Of a stretch of DNA of 64,000 bases, positions 46,171 to 58,720 are shown one piece after another (the stretch's first letter is position 1; every line of letters begins with the position of its first letter). Made by a program: the position numbers and the translations under genes. Where the stretch lies: NCBI GenBank assembly GCA_001972305.1, contig BDDD01006352.1:27338-91337 (forward strand), in the 5' to 3' direction. The notes beneath the pieces are model-generated. The model was not told the origin of the DNA. It did no database searches and saw only the letters and a program-made list of their open reading frames with translations. Origin of the DNA: Cephalotus follicularis. Taxonomy: Eukaryota > Streptophyta > Magnoliopsida > Oxalidales > Cephalotaceae.

Positions 46171-48029
46171 TTTCGTACGGATTCTCCTTTCTTTGGGTTC
46201 TCTATCGGTTTATTTAAAATAAACTCGGATTATGTTTTAGTACGGATTTTCTGTTCTTTGGCTATCTGATTTTATTGGAACTGTTCCGTTTTAATTTTAT
46301 GATTAAAGTACGGATTCTTCGTTCCTTGACATATTCTTACTGGTTGAATTCTGTTTGAGCTTAAACACAGAATCTGGTTTTGTTATCACTCGGTTTTATG
46401 AATATGCTTCCGTTTGGTTTATGAATTCCGTATATTTGGGTTTTTGGAAATAAAGTCATTTGATATTTTATGAAGTAAATATTATGACTTTATGAAATCA
46501 ATTATGATGTGTTTACGAAATGATATGCAATAACCTCTTTATTGTGAAATTAAACGAGTTTATTTTTTTCTGATTATGAAAGTATGTGAAACTATATCGT
46601 TTGAGTACAATTTATGGTAATGGTTTGGGAAACGTTTTTCTTTTAAAATGATTTGATGAAATCATGTTTTTGGAAATGGTGAAATACTGAGCTTTTTCTA
46701 TAACCACCTATGGGGGTACCATAGGCATGCTGTGAGCCTGGCACGGGGGCATGACACTTTCCGTAACGGTGTGATTCGTTTATGGCGTCTCTCAGGGATA
46801 TCCGTAGATCAGATTTGGGATAGAGGCGTATGGATCGATTCTAGTTATATGTTTTGGGATATGGGAATTGTATGTGTAGTGCCATACACTGCAATTCTAT
46901 TTGGCAATGCGGAATTAGCTACTCCCTTGCTACTATGTGTTTCTGATATGTTATGGGTTTTGGTGCTCAGTTATGGAACCTATGTTTTGGGAAAGATATG
47001 CTTTATGTTTTCAAAGTTATGGAACCTATGTTTTGGGAAAGATATGCTTTATGTTTTCAAAGTATGGAACTTATGTTTTGAAAGGTTTCGTGTACATTTT
47101 GAAAGTTATGGAACCTACGTTTCGGAAAGGTATGCTTTATGTTTTCAAAGATATGAACTTGGTTATATGTTTTACTATGGACGTTTACAAAGCATGTTTT
47201 AAACTATTTTTCTTGCTTAAGATTTATGCTTTTAAAGTACTTTTGAAATCTTACTGCTTTTAAATTATCGTTTAACGTTTACTGCTTTGTTTTGTTCTGT
47301 AATCTGTTTGTTTTATACTATTCAGAAACTGTTTGCTTTTGTTCCGTAAACTGTTCTTTCCTGTTTCGTAAAGTGTTTTGTTTCGTAAAATGTTTTGTAT
47401 CGTAACGTGTTTGCTTCAGATACCGTATTGAGCATGATATTGTTTTGTTTCGGATACAGTTTTGTTTTGGTAAACTGTTTTATTTCGGATACAGTTTTGT
47501 TTCGTTCTGTTATTATTCGTAACTGATCTGTTATGATTCGTAACTGATCTGTTTTGTTTCGTAACCTTTCTGTTTTGATTCGTATTTATGTTATTTAGTA
47601 ATTTGATTTGTTTCATAAACTGTTCGTAAACTGTTTTATGATTCTATATCCGTACTGAGGTTAGCTCAGCCGCGCTTTTGTTTTCAATGTGGCAGGTTTT
47701 CAGGGACAGCATGGGCAAGTGTGATGAGAGAGTTACCCTATGTCAGAGGATCATCTAGGAGTTTGATCTGGTTATGTTTTTAGCAGTGTTATGCTCGTGT
47801 ATAGGCCAGTAATCTGAACAGTATTGTGATTTTTGATTTATGACAAAGTTTTCAGATTATGTTTCAGATTCAGTTTATGTTTCATGATTATACATGTTTT
47901 TAGACTTTTAGAACCACAGCGTATTGATGATGATCAAGATTAAGATCTTTGATATGTTTTAGTTCAGTTTTGTGTGACACACCGATCCCGAATCGGGAGT
48001 GATCCCGGTTCCAAATCCGGGGTGTTACA

Positions 48030-49795
48030 GTTATGGTATCAGAGAATATGTTTTTCTTTCCTGAGAAGACCTATCTAGGTTTGACCTGTGAGATGAGTAG
48101 ACATTTGGGTTAGGGATATTCCTTAAGAGTCGTTTCGATATGTCCTTTGTATTCCAGTTTTCTGTCTCTCTTTGTTTTACTCCGTTTCGGTTTTGTTTCT
48201 TTGATGGCACGAAGAGTCGGACGACTAAGGAATGTTAATCCGGAAGCTGAGTCAGCTATTTCACAAGAGGATGCACGGTATGAGCCGACTGTATAGCGAT
48301 TAAAAGACCGACCGAACGAGCAGTAAAGCTAAGCGATCGATCGAATGGACCGAAAGGCATAAGTGTTGTCTGAATAGCTTCCGTATCAAATAGTGGTTGA
48401 TTGAGATAGAATATGAATGGTCTTTGTGAATGGATAGTATATGGATGACTAGTGTATCGTTATTGATCGCATAGTATCGTTAAGGACCGTTATTGAACAG
48501 ATCGTGATCGTAAGGACTATTGTTGAACGGATAGTGATCGTGTGACCCGTTATAGAACGGATAGTAATCGAATGGATCGTTATTGATCAGACAGTGATTG
48601 TATGGGTCGTTATTGAACGGTTAGGGATCGGATGGACTGTTATTGAATGGATGGGCATTGCATGGATGATCAAAATAGTTTGTGAATGAACCGATGTGAC
48701 AGTTAACTATTTATATATGCTGGTATGGGACAGTATATGTATTTAGTCATTAGTCAGCCTCTCGATGTCAACTACATATGGAGTTTACTTCTAGATTCCT
48801 AGTGGAGTGCTAAATGACTATGAATCATAAACAGATATGGATTGTAAATGGATAAGGACCGTAAATGGAGAAGAAATGTAATAGATATAGCACGGTCATG
48901 GATTGATATGGGATAAAAGGCTTTGGATGATGACATATGTGGAGTTACTGATGATAGATTGTGTTATGGCTTATATGGATATGATATGACATGGTTCACA
49001 TTTTTTATGACAGATATGCATCTCACATGATCGATATTATATATATCTGCTACACCTCTGCACACATTTATTGCTTAAGATAATGGATATGGATTTGTTT
49101 ATATGATTTGTAAAGAGTGCCTTTTGTTCATAAACTAAACTGTGTGGATTTATGAGACTTGTTATGTATAAGAGGTAACTTAAGAGATATGTTTATTCAG
49201 TTATCGACCTGCCGACATGTGGCAGTGCTTATGAGATGTATGTTGATGTATTGGATATGCATGAGTTCAAATTTGAGAGATTGGAATGATGATTCGGATT
49301 TAAATTGTGGTTTACTGAGGGCTGAGCCCATTTATAATTGATTGTTCCTCCTTCGGGAGTGTGGATATAAATTATGTTTTCTTTACAGGGGGCATAAATC
49401 CGATAAACGAATACTACATGCCCAATTTTCGGGAGATTATAAGAGTTAGAATGTACACAATTGATTATTTATTTGACATGATTATCTTTTGCATGCGTAT
49501 GATATTATTAGATATGATTAAGCTCATCTTTGAGAATATTGAAAGGACTGCCTTTCGCTTACAAATGGTATATTTGATTTAGTTGTGATATAGTTTGGTG
49601 CGGGTGGAGCCTAGCATATAGATTGTGATAAGATATGAGATTTGATCTCCAAACATATAAATTGTGGTTTATCAGGTGGCATGGAGTTCGATAAACGAAT
49701 ACATCATGCCCGATTTTTGAGAAATCCTAAGGGTATGGTTGTAATGGTTATCCATACTGTTTTTAGATATGATTTGAGGTTTCCGTTGATATGAT
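48030..49795 (+). mobile_element. TE-C interior (non-autonomous), copy 1
   Basis: It opens with a primer site (GTTATGGTATCAGAGAAT), then a leader resembling that of TE-G (AAGACCTA, CTAGGTTTGACCTGTGAG). An ATG near 48205 starts a short basic gag-like stretch (M-A-R-R-V-G-R-L-R). Then come 35-40-bp repeats of TTATTGAACGGATAGTGATCG type (48460-48660), then about 1 kb similar to the end of the TE-B LTR, including the hairpin module (49305-49450). No enzymes are present. Confidence 0.8.
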
Positions 49796-51238
49796 TCTCA
49801 CACCCCGTTTCACAAACAACATATAAAGTGGTGGCAATTAACATATAAATCTGGCTTATGCAATTTACCATAAATTTAAAACTTTCCATATTCATTAACA
49901 ACCTGCGGAAGCACATAAAATAAGCCGAATCATAACGTAGCATGCATCCCATACTACATGCAACAACAGTAAATACTATCACAGTTAACTGCCCTCAAAC
50001 GGAGCATGAACAATATTCATTATTACAACCATTCATTTATTACAATATTCCGTAAACATTTCCTCAAAAGTAAACTACATAAAACTCCAAATTGCTCCTC
50101 GGAGCCCAACAGTAGCCAACAGTTGCATCAACCTGAAACACACTGAAGTTGTAGGGGGTTAGCCTTTGTCCTCACTCGGCAAAACCATAAAAGCGATCCA
50201 GGGTCAGGGATAAAACATGTCATGACATGAATGCACAATGATGCAGTACATACTATATCTCGATGCATATATATATATATATGTATATATATGCCACGAC
50301 CACACGGGCACAGGCCACAATGTCACAACACATCATCACACTACACGGTTCACAATATCACAACGGCACAAAAGCCAACAATATCTCAGGTCTCCAAGGA
50401 CCCATCACTACCCAATAACGATCAGCCACGTCCCAAGGGACAACACTATACTCAATCAGGCATGTCAAGGAAGACATTCAATACACTCAATAGCAAACAA
50501 TTGTTCCCGTCACAGGCACGACGGCGTGGACAACACTCGGAACTCACTACGATACAAGCACGGCGGCGAGTACCAACACTTCCCCGCTAACGGCAACACT
50601 CACGATACTAGCACGTCGGCTAAGTACCAACATTACCCCGCTAGCGGCAACACTCAAACACAATCAACACAATAACATCCACGTTACTAGCACGACGGCT
50701 AAGTAACAACAATCAATCAGTCAATCAATACACGATAACGATACTAGCACAGCGGCTAAGTACCAACACTCAACATAGTCACAATGACAGTACAAACACA
50801 GCACCCACAATACCACTCAAGTAGTTTATAAAATAAATACTTGATCGAAACATCTCGTTCCCAAAATGGTTAAAGTATAAATACTTTCGACATATATATA
50901 TTTGTCAAAACATATATATAACACTTCATTTCCCAAGTAAGTTATGATTCATAAAATACTTGCAACAATACATTTCTCTTTAAACATTTCAAGTAATTTA
51001 TAGATATAAATACTTGCAACATATATATTTGTCAAAATATATATAACGATCATTTTCCTAAACTCAAGTATCAAAATACTCGTAACAATATACTTTCAGT
51101 AAAACCCGGTTATTTGAACTACATTCAAATACCACAAAATACATATTTTGTATAACAGTTTCGTAATCTCTCGAAAGCCATTTTCACAATCCTTTTGGAA
51201 ACCACTTTCCAAACACTAATGATTTTAATAAACCATTA
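49796..51238 (-). mobile_element. Reversed TE-D LTR, LTR-end half
   Basis: It starts with the reversed TE-D LTR end (CACACCCCGTTTCACAAAC) and stops inside the 69-bp repeat, where TE-C LTR sequence takes over. It inserted at a GATAT site of the TE-C interior. The matching right flank GATAT is at 39944, next to the other half. Confidence 0.85.
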
Positions 51239-51906
51239 AATTTCGTAAAGTGTTTTGTTTCGTAAAATGTTTTGTATCGTATCGTGTTTGTTTCAGATAC
51301 TGTATTGAGCATGATATTGTTTTGTTTCGGATACTATTTCGTTTTGGTAAACTGTTTTATTTCGGATACAGTTTTGTTTCGTTCTATTATGATTCGTAAC
51401 TGATCTGTTATGATTCGTAAATGTTCTGTTTTGTTTCATAACCTTTCTGTTTTGATTCGTATTTATGTTATTTCGTAATTTGATTTGTTTCATAAACTGT
51501 TCGTAAACTGTTTTATGATTCTATATCCGTACTGAGGTTAGCTCAGCCGCGTTTTTGTTTTCCATGCGGCAGGTTTTCAGGGACAGCATGGGCAAGTGTG
51601 ATGAGAGAGTTACCCTATGTCAGAGGATCATCTAGGAGTTTGATCTGGTTATGTTTTTAGCAGTGTTATGCTCGTGTATAGGCCAGTAATCTGAACAGTA
51701 TTGTGATTTTTGATTTATGACAAAGTTTTCAGATTATATTTTAGATTCAGTTTATGTTTCATGATTATACATGTTTTCAGACTTTTAGAACCACCGCGTA
51801 TTGATGATGATCAAGATTAAGATCTTTGATATGTTTTAGTTCAGTTTTGTGTGACACACCGATCTCGAATCGGGAGTGATCCCGGTTCCAAATCGGGGGT
51901 GTTACA

Positions 51907-53751
51907 GTTATGGTATCAGAGAATATGTTTTTCTTTCCTGAGAAGACCTATCTAGGTTTGACCTGTGAGATGAGTAGACATTTGGGTTAGGGATATTCCT
52001 TAAGAGTCATTTCGATATGTCCTTTGTATTCCAGTTTTCTGTCTCTCTTTGTTTTACTCCATCTCGGTTTTGTTTCTTTGATGGCACGAAGAGTCGGACG
52101 ACTAAGGAAGGTTAATCCGGAAGCTGAGTCAGCTGTTTCACAAGAGGATGCACGGTATGAGCCAACTGTATAGCGATTAAAAGACCGACCGAACGAGCCG
52201 TAAAGCTAAACGATCGATCGAATGGACCGAAAGGCAGTGTTGTCTGAATAGCTTCCGTATCAAATAGTGGTTGATTGAGATAGAATATGAATGGTCTTTG
52301 TGAATGGATAGTATATGGATGACTAGTGTATCGTTATTGATCGCATAGTATCGTTAAGGACCGTTATTGAACAGATCGTGATCCTAAGGACCATTGTTGA
52401 ACGGATAGTGATCGTGTGGCCCGTTATAGAACGGATAGTAATCGAATGGATCGTTATTGATCAGATAGTGATTGTATGGGTCGTTATTGAACGGTTAGTG
52501 ATTGGATGGACTTTTATTGAATGGATGGGAATTACATGGATCATCAAAATAGTTTGTGAATGAACCGATGTGACAGTTAACTATTTATATATACTGGTAT
52601 GGGACATTATATGTATTTAGTCAGCCTCTCGATGTCAACTACATATGGAGTTTACTTCTAGATTCCTATTGGAGTGCTAAATGACTATGAATCATAAACA
52701 GATATGGATTGTAAATGGATAAGGACCGTAAATGGAGATGAAATGTAATAGATATAGCACGGTCATGGATTGATATGGGATAAAAGGCTTTGGACGATGA
52801 CATATGGTGGAGTTACTGATGATAGATTGTGTTATGGCTTATATGGATATGATATGACATGGTTCACATTTTTTATGACAGATATGCATCTCACATGATC
52901 TATATTATATATATCTGCTACACCTCTGCACACATTTATTGCTTAAGATAATGGATATGGATTTGTTTATATGATTTGTAAAGAGTGCCTTTTGTTCATA
53001 AACTAAAGTGTGTGGATTTATAAGACTTGTTATGTATAAGAGGTAACTTAAGAGATATGTTTATTCAGTTATCGACCTGCCGACATGTGGCAGTGCTTAT
53101 GAGATGTATGTTGATGTATTGGATATGCATGAGTTCAAATTTGAGAGATTGGAATGATGATTCGGATTTAAATTGTGGTTTACTGAGGGCTGAGCCCATT
53201 TATAATTGATTGTTCCTCCTTCGGGAGTGTGGATATAAATTGTGTTTTCTTTACAGGGGGCATAAGTCCGATAAACGAATACTACATGCACAATTTTTGG
53301 GAGATTATAAGAGTTAGAATGTACACAATTGATTATTTATTTGACATGATTATCTTTTGCATGCGTATGATATTATTAGATATGATTAAGCTCATCTTTG
53401 AGAATATTGAAAGGACTGCCCTTCGCTTACAAATGGTATATTTGATTTAGTTGTGATATAGTCTGGTGCGGGTTGAGCCCAGCATATAGATTGTGATGAG
53501 ATATGAGAGTTGATCTCCAAACATATAAATTGTGGTTTATCAGGTGGCATGGAGTCCGATAAACGAATAAATCATGCCCGATTTTTGGGAAATCCTAAGG
53601 GTATGGTTGTAATGGTTATCCATACTGTTTTTAGATATGATTTCAGGTTTCCGTTGATATGATATGGCGCGTTCCGTCTGGATAATATGTTTGCTTTAGG
53701 TTAGTAGTTGTTTTGATTTCGGGACGAAATCTTTTTTAAGGGGGGTGGAAA
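51907..53751 (+). mobile_element. TE-C interior (non-autonomous), copy 2
   Basis: The 1.85-kb interior runs from GTTATGGTATCAGAG to the polypurine tract AAGGGGGGTGGAAA. It has the same order as copy 1: leader, short basic gag-like start, TTATTGAACGG repeats (52350-52545), TE-B-LTR-like kilobase with hairpin module (53170-53320), then TTTCGGGACGAAATC. Confidence 0.85.
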
Positions 53752-56700
53752 TGTAATATCCCGTTTTTCCGTATAGAATTTTCGGGCTTTTCGATTTGTT
53801 TCGTGTGGGCTGTCGATTTTGTTTCGGTTTGTGGACTGCCCATTTTTCGGGTTGTTTTGCTTTTGCCTAGGCTAAGCGGGTTTTGGCCTTAGCCTAGTGG
53901 GTTTTGATATTGAGTCCATGAATTTTGGCTTTTTATTTTTGTGTTAAAACCATTTCAGCATTGTAAAAACAAAAGAAAACCCTATTTTGTATTAAAAAAT
54001 TATTTCTCTCCCACTCTCTCTCTTTCTCTCTCCCGGCCACCCACCCTCTCTCTCCCATTCTCTCTCTCACCTCCACTGATGTCACCGGCGTTGGTACCGA
54101 TATGGCACTGACGAAGGCACCGGTCGAACCCCCATGAGGTCCTGAGTCCACCGCACCCAACCCCTGCACCGGCCGACGTCCCCACCGGCATGCGCGACGT
54201 CTTCTCTTCCCGCATCTGTCGAGCGCCATAGCTCCGTCTCCGGTGATCGTCATGACAAGCCAAGGTCATATTCGGCATCCTGGCGACGAGAGGAAGCGAA
54301 CCCGACCAGCCCCGACCCTTGGCGATGCCGGAAAAGCAGATCGGCGCAAAGTCCAGCCGTGGTCAAAGGCGTTCCTTCCGGCCAAACGCGGCGTATTCAT
54401 TGCAAACACGCCTTGGATATGGAATTACCGGCCTCAAACGCTCCAGATCAGCCCCTTTTGCATCTGAGCGGTGACGCGTGACAGACACGCGCCGGCCAGC
54501 GCTGGCGGGTGAGCCCACGCGCGGCTGTCTCCAGCGACATGTTTTCGGACAGTTTTCCGACTCCGTTCTCTGCATACGTGTGATCCGCTCTGTTTCTGCG
54601 ATGTGATTATGGCTCTGTGCTTCGTTTCGACTGCTTTCGGTAAACTCTGAACCTTACTCCGTTAAATTCTGTTTTCGATTGAATTATGTATTTATGTAAT
54701 CGTTTTAAGATATTATGAGCTGAACTAGTATTATGATTCGTAATTGGATGAATTGGACAAATTGGACTTGCCTTAGTGAATTCAAAATTATGTTTAGATG
54801 AGACTTCTGCGAATTGGACGTATTAAACCTATTGTTAGGTTATATGGTCAAGAACAGTGTACAATGACCCATGAGTTGAGGTTTGATTTTATTTTAAGTC
54901 CTTACGAGAACAATTGTATTTTTGTTAGATGTTTGCAACAACCGAGGAGTGGTCTAGAGAAGTCTCAATACATATTCTTGAGGTTGTTTTGGTGACTGAA
55001 TGAGGTACGAACTTCTATCGTTCCTTGGCTATCTGGTTATCAAACTAAAAATCCGTTTTATTCTATGATCTCATTTTATAGACTTGGTTATGTTTTAACG
55101 TACGGATGTTTTCGTTCTTTGGCTATCTTTCTGATTTGATCGTAATAAATTCAGTTTCTGTTTTGGAAGTACGGATTTTATCGTTCTTGGGCTATCCAAT
55201 TTATTTGAAATAAACCCAGTTTTATAAGCATGTTCCTTTGGATTTTATGAACTTTGTTATGTTTCGGGTTTTGACACGTTCTGGAACTAAAGTCAGTTTT
55301 GACATTTTTACGAAATTAAATGTTCTGACTTTATATATGCTCAGTTATGCTTTGTTTATGAAATGCTATGCGATCATCTCTTTTATGGTGAATTAAAATG
55401 AGTTGATTTCTGATTGTGAAAACGTTCGGATTTCTTCATTTTTGGGTCATTATCCTCCGATTTTATTGAATTGAATTCAGATATGTTTTCGTACGGATTC
55501 TCCTTTCTTTGGGTTCTCTATCGGTTTATTTAAAATAAACTCGGATTATGTTTTAGTACGGATGTTCTGTTCTTTGGCTATCTGATTTTATTGGAACTGT
55601 TCCGTTTTACTTTTATGATTAAATTACGGATTCTTCGTTCCTTGACATATTCTTACTAGTTGAGTTCTGTTTGAGCTTAAACACAGAATCTGGTTTTGTT
55701 ATCACTCGGTTTTATGAATATGCTTCCGTTTGGTTTATGAATTCCGTATATTTGGGTTTTTGGAAATAAAGTCATTTGATATTTTATGAAGTAAATATAA
55801 AGACTTTATGAAATCAATTATGATGTGTTTACGAAATGATATGCAATCACCTCTTTATTGTGAAATTAAACGAGTTGATTTTTTTCTGATTATGAAAGTA
55901 TGTGAAACTATATCGTTTGAGTACAATTTATGGTAATGGTTTGGGAAACGTTTTTCTTTTGAAATGATTTGATGAAATCATGTTTTTGGAAATGGTGAAA
56001 TACTGAGCTTTTTCTATAACCACCTATGGGGGTACCATAGGCATGCTGTGAGCCTGGCACGGGGGCATGACACTTTCCGTAACGGTGTGATTCGTTTACG
56101 GCGTCTCTCAGGGATATCCGTAGATCGGATTTGGGATAGAGGCGTATGGATCGATTCTAGTTATATGTTTTGGGATATGGGAATTGTATGTGTAGTGCCG
56201 TACACTGCAATTCTATTTGGCAATGTGGAATTAGCTACTCCCTTGCTACTATGTGTTTCTGATATGTTATGGGTTTTGGTGCTCAGTTATAGAACCTATG
56301 TTTTGGGAAAGATATGCTTTATGTTTTCAAAGTATGGAACTTATGTTTTAAAAGGTTTTGTGTATGTTTTGAAAGTTATGGAACCTACGTTTTGGAAAGG
56401 TATGCTTTATGTTTTCAAAGCAATGAACATGGTTATATGTTTTACTATGGACGTTTACAAAGCTTGTTTTAAACTATTTTTCTTGCTTAAGATTTCTGCT
56501 TTTAAAGTACTTTTGAAATCTTACTGCTTTTAAATTATCGTTTAACGTTTACTGCTTTGTTTTGTTCCGTAATCTGTTTGTTTTATACTATTCAGAAACT
56601 GTTTTCTTTTGTTCCGTAAACTGTTCTTTCCTGTTTCGTAAAGTGTTTTGTTTCGTAAAATGTTTTGTATCGTATCGTGTTTGTTTCAGATACTGTATTG

Positions 56701-57315
56701 AGCATGATATTGTTTTGTTTCGGATACTGTTTCGTTTTGGTAAACTGTTTTATTTCGGATACAGTTTTGTTTCGTTCTGTTACGATTCGTAACTGATCTG
56801 TTATGATTCATAACTGTTATGTTTTGTTTCGTAACCTTTCTGTTTTGATTCGTATCTGTTTTGATTCGTATTTATGTTATTTCATAATTTGATTTGTTTC
56901 ATAAACTGTTTGTAAACTGTTTTATGATTCTATATCCGTACTGAGGTTTGCTCAGCCTCGTTTTTGTTTTCCATGCGGTAGGTTTTCAGGGACAGCATGG
57001 GCAAGTGTGATGAGAGAGTTACCCTATGCCAGAGGATCATCTAGGAGTTTGATATGGTTATGTTTTTAGCAGTGTTATGCTCGTGTATAGGCCAGTAATC
57101 TGAACAGTATTATAATTTTTGATTTATGACAAAGTTTTCAGATTATGTTTTAGATTCAGTTTATGTTTCATGATTATACATGTTTTCAGACTTTTAGAAC
57201 CACCACGTATTGATGATGATCAAGATTAAGATCTTTGATATGTTTTAGTTCAGTTTTGTGTGACACACCGATCCCGAATCGGGAGTGATCCCGGTTCTGA
57301 ATCGGGGGTGTTACA
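53752..57315 (+). repeat. TE-C 3' LTR, the most complete copy
   Basis: 3564 bp, starting TGTAATATCCCG and ending CGGGGGTGTTACA. Modules: TCTC-rich tract at about +250, GC-rich block (54060-54600), TACGG...TTCTTGG units (about 55000-55680), conserved block around the GGGGTACCATAGG site (56025-56260), TTATGGAACCTA repeats (56280-56400), TTCGTAA-rich repeats (56620-56900), CTCAGCC-TTTTTGTTTTCCATGC stretch (56945), and the palindromic CCCGAATCGGG end. Confidence 0.9.
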
Positions 57316-57409
57316 CTTTTAATAAAGAGGAACGTTCATAATATGATATGTTATGTTAAGTTTCCATTATATGCACCTGTGGCGAGTCCCATAGATCGGG
57401 GGTGTTACA
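57316..57409 (+). repeat. End of the TE-G 5' LTR
   Basis: 94 bp ending GGGGGTGTTACA immediately before the TE-G primer site. The rest of the 5' LTR is not found in this window. Confidence 0.7.
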
Positions 57410-57430
57410 GTTTATGGTATCAGAGAATAG
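57410..57430 (+). other. TE-G primer-binding site (initiator tRNA-Met type)
   Basis: GTTTATGGTATCAGAGAATA follows the LTR end directly. The same arrangement is seen in TE-C at 48030 and 51907. Confidence 0.9.
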
Positions 57431-57579
57431 GCTTTGTTCCTTAGAAGACCTAACTAGGTTTGACCTGTAAGCTTGGGTAGACTTGGGTTAGGACTGTTAT
57501 GTTTCAGCCTTGCTGATATGCTTTCTGTTTTGATTTTTGTGTTTCGGTTTGATATCACGTGTTTCGGTTTCTTTCGTAG

Positions 57580-58720
57580 ATGGTACGCACAAGAAACACT
57601 CCTCAGAGAACTGCACCAGCTAGGGCTCGAAATGAAGTCAGAAACGAGCCTTCTGTGGAAGAGTTGGTTCGACAAGCGGTTGCTCAGGAAGTGAATCGTG
57701 TTATGCAACAACAGAATTTGGAACAAGTTGTTGAAGAGAATGCTCCGGCAGAGGTTCAGGCGGGTATGGAAACTGGGGATAGGCATGGCAAACCTACTCA
57801 TGTTTGGCTTGAGCGATTTCAGAAACAGAGGCCGCAGTCTTTCAGTTCGGCTGTGACTCCTATGGAAGCTTAACACTGGGTAGCACACATGGAGAAGATA
57901 TTTAATGTTCTGAGGTGTGATGATCAGCAGAAGATAAGGTTAGCGGCTTACAAACTAGAAGAGGATGCTCAGAAATGGTGGAACACTCTGAATTCGGCTA
58001 AGGGTGAAGGTTATGCAGATGCTCTATTGTGGTCTGACTTCCGGGATGTCTTCTATCTGCAGTATTTCCCCGCTGCTGATAAGGAGGCCTATGCTAGAGA
58101 GTTCGTCAACACCAGGCAGAAAGACGGAGAAACGGTTTCGGAGTTCTTGGCCCGTTTCACCAGATTGGCTGGGTTTGCTGGATCCGCGGTTGGGTCAGCA
58201 TCAGAGCAAGCTGAAAAATTCAAGTGGAAGCTGCATTACCAGTTTAGGGGAAATCTAATAAACTCCAGGTTCGTGGATGTAGCTGAAGTTACAGATGCAG
58301 TGAAAAACATTGAGCTGGAGAGATTGGACTTCCAGGCAGCACGTCAGGAAGGGGATAAGAAGCGGTATAGGAGTGAACAAGATTCTGGACAGCAGAACAA
58401 GGGTCATGGCAGTTCATGGAACAGGGGCAGAGGAGGTAAGCAGCATAAGGAGAATCACAAGCAGAACAAAGATGGTAATCAACAACGTCAGCAAGGAAAT
58501 GATCAAAAGAATGCACACGGAGCTGATGGGGGTAACCCCGACGTTCAGATTGCTAGATGTGATGCTTGTGGTAGGTATCATCCAGTGGGTACCTGTTATA
58601 AAGTCAGTGGGGCCTGTTTTGTGTGTGGACAGATGGGACACTTTGCGAAGGATTATCAGGATCCTCGTGCTAAGGAAAGGAAGGGTAATAATGGTGCGAA
58701 TGCTGGACAACGCAACGTGG
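57580..58720 (+). mobile_element. TE-G gag region (broken)
   Basis: It starts M-V-R-T-R-N-T-P-Q-R, followed by a helical capsid-like region with [24 protein letters not shown] and F-T-R-L, as in Retrotrans_gag. A basic Gln/Asn/Lys-rich stretch (about 58330-58530) and a nucleocapsid zinc-knuckle region (about 58555-58670) follow. Confidence 0.9.

Larger units (their letters stand above)
46171..51238 (+). mobile_element. TE-C element, partial, with half a TE-D LTR
   Basis: Partial 5' LTR 46171-48029, interior from 48030 to 49795, then a reversed TE-D LTR half (49796-51238). The LTR start is missing: TE-F joins directly to a point about 2 kb into the LTR. No enzyme domains are present. Confidence 0.8.
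51239..57315 (+). mobile_element. TE-C element, second copy
   Basis: Partial 5' LTR 51239-51906, primer site at 51907, interior to 53751, complete 3' LTR 53752-57315. The interior is nearly identical to 48030-49795 over their shared length. It is non-autonomous, with no enzymes. It inserted 94 bp from the end of the TE-G 5' LTR. Confidence 0.85.

Noticed and set aside
46732-47202. Similar open frames of 100-160 codons in three TE-C LTR copies (also at 42330 and 56048)
   Set aside because: They follow simply from the high similarity of the LTRs. The encoded sequence is low-complexity and hydrophobic with no recognisable domain, and its length changes freely between copies.
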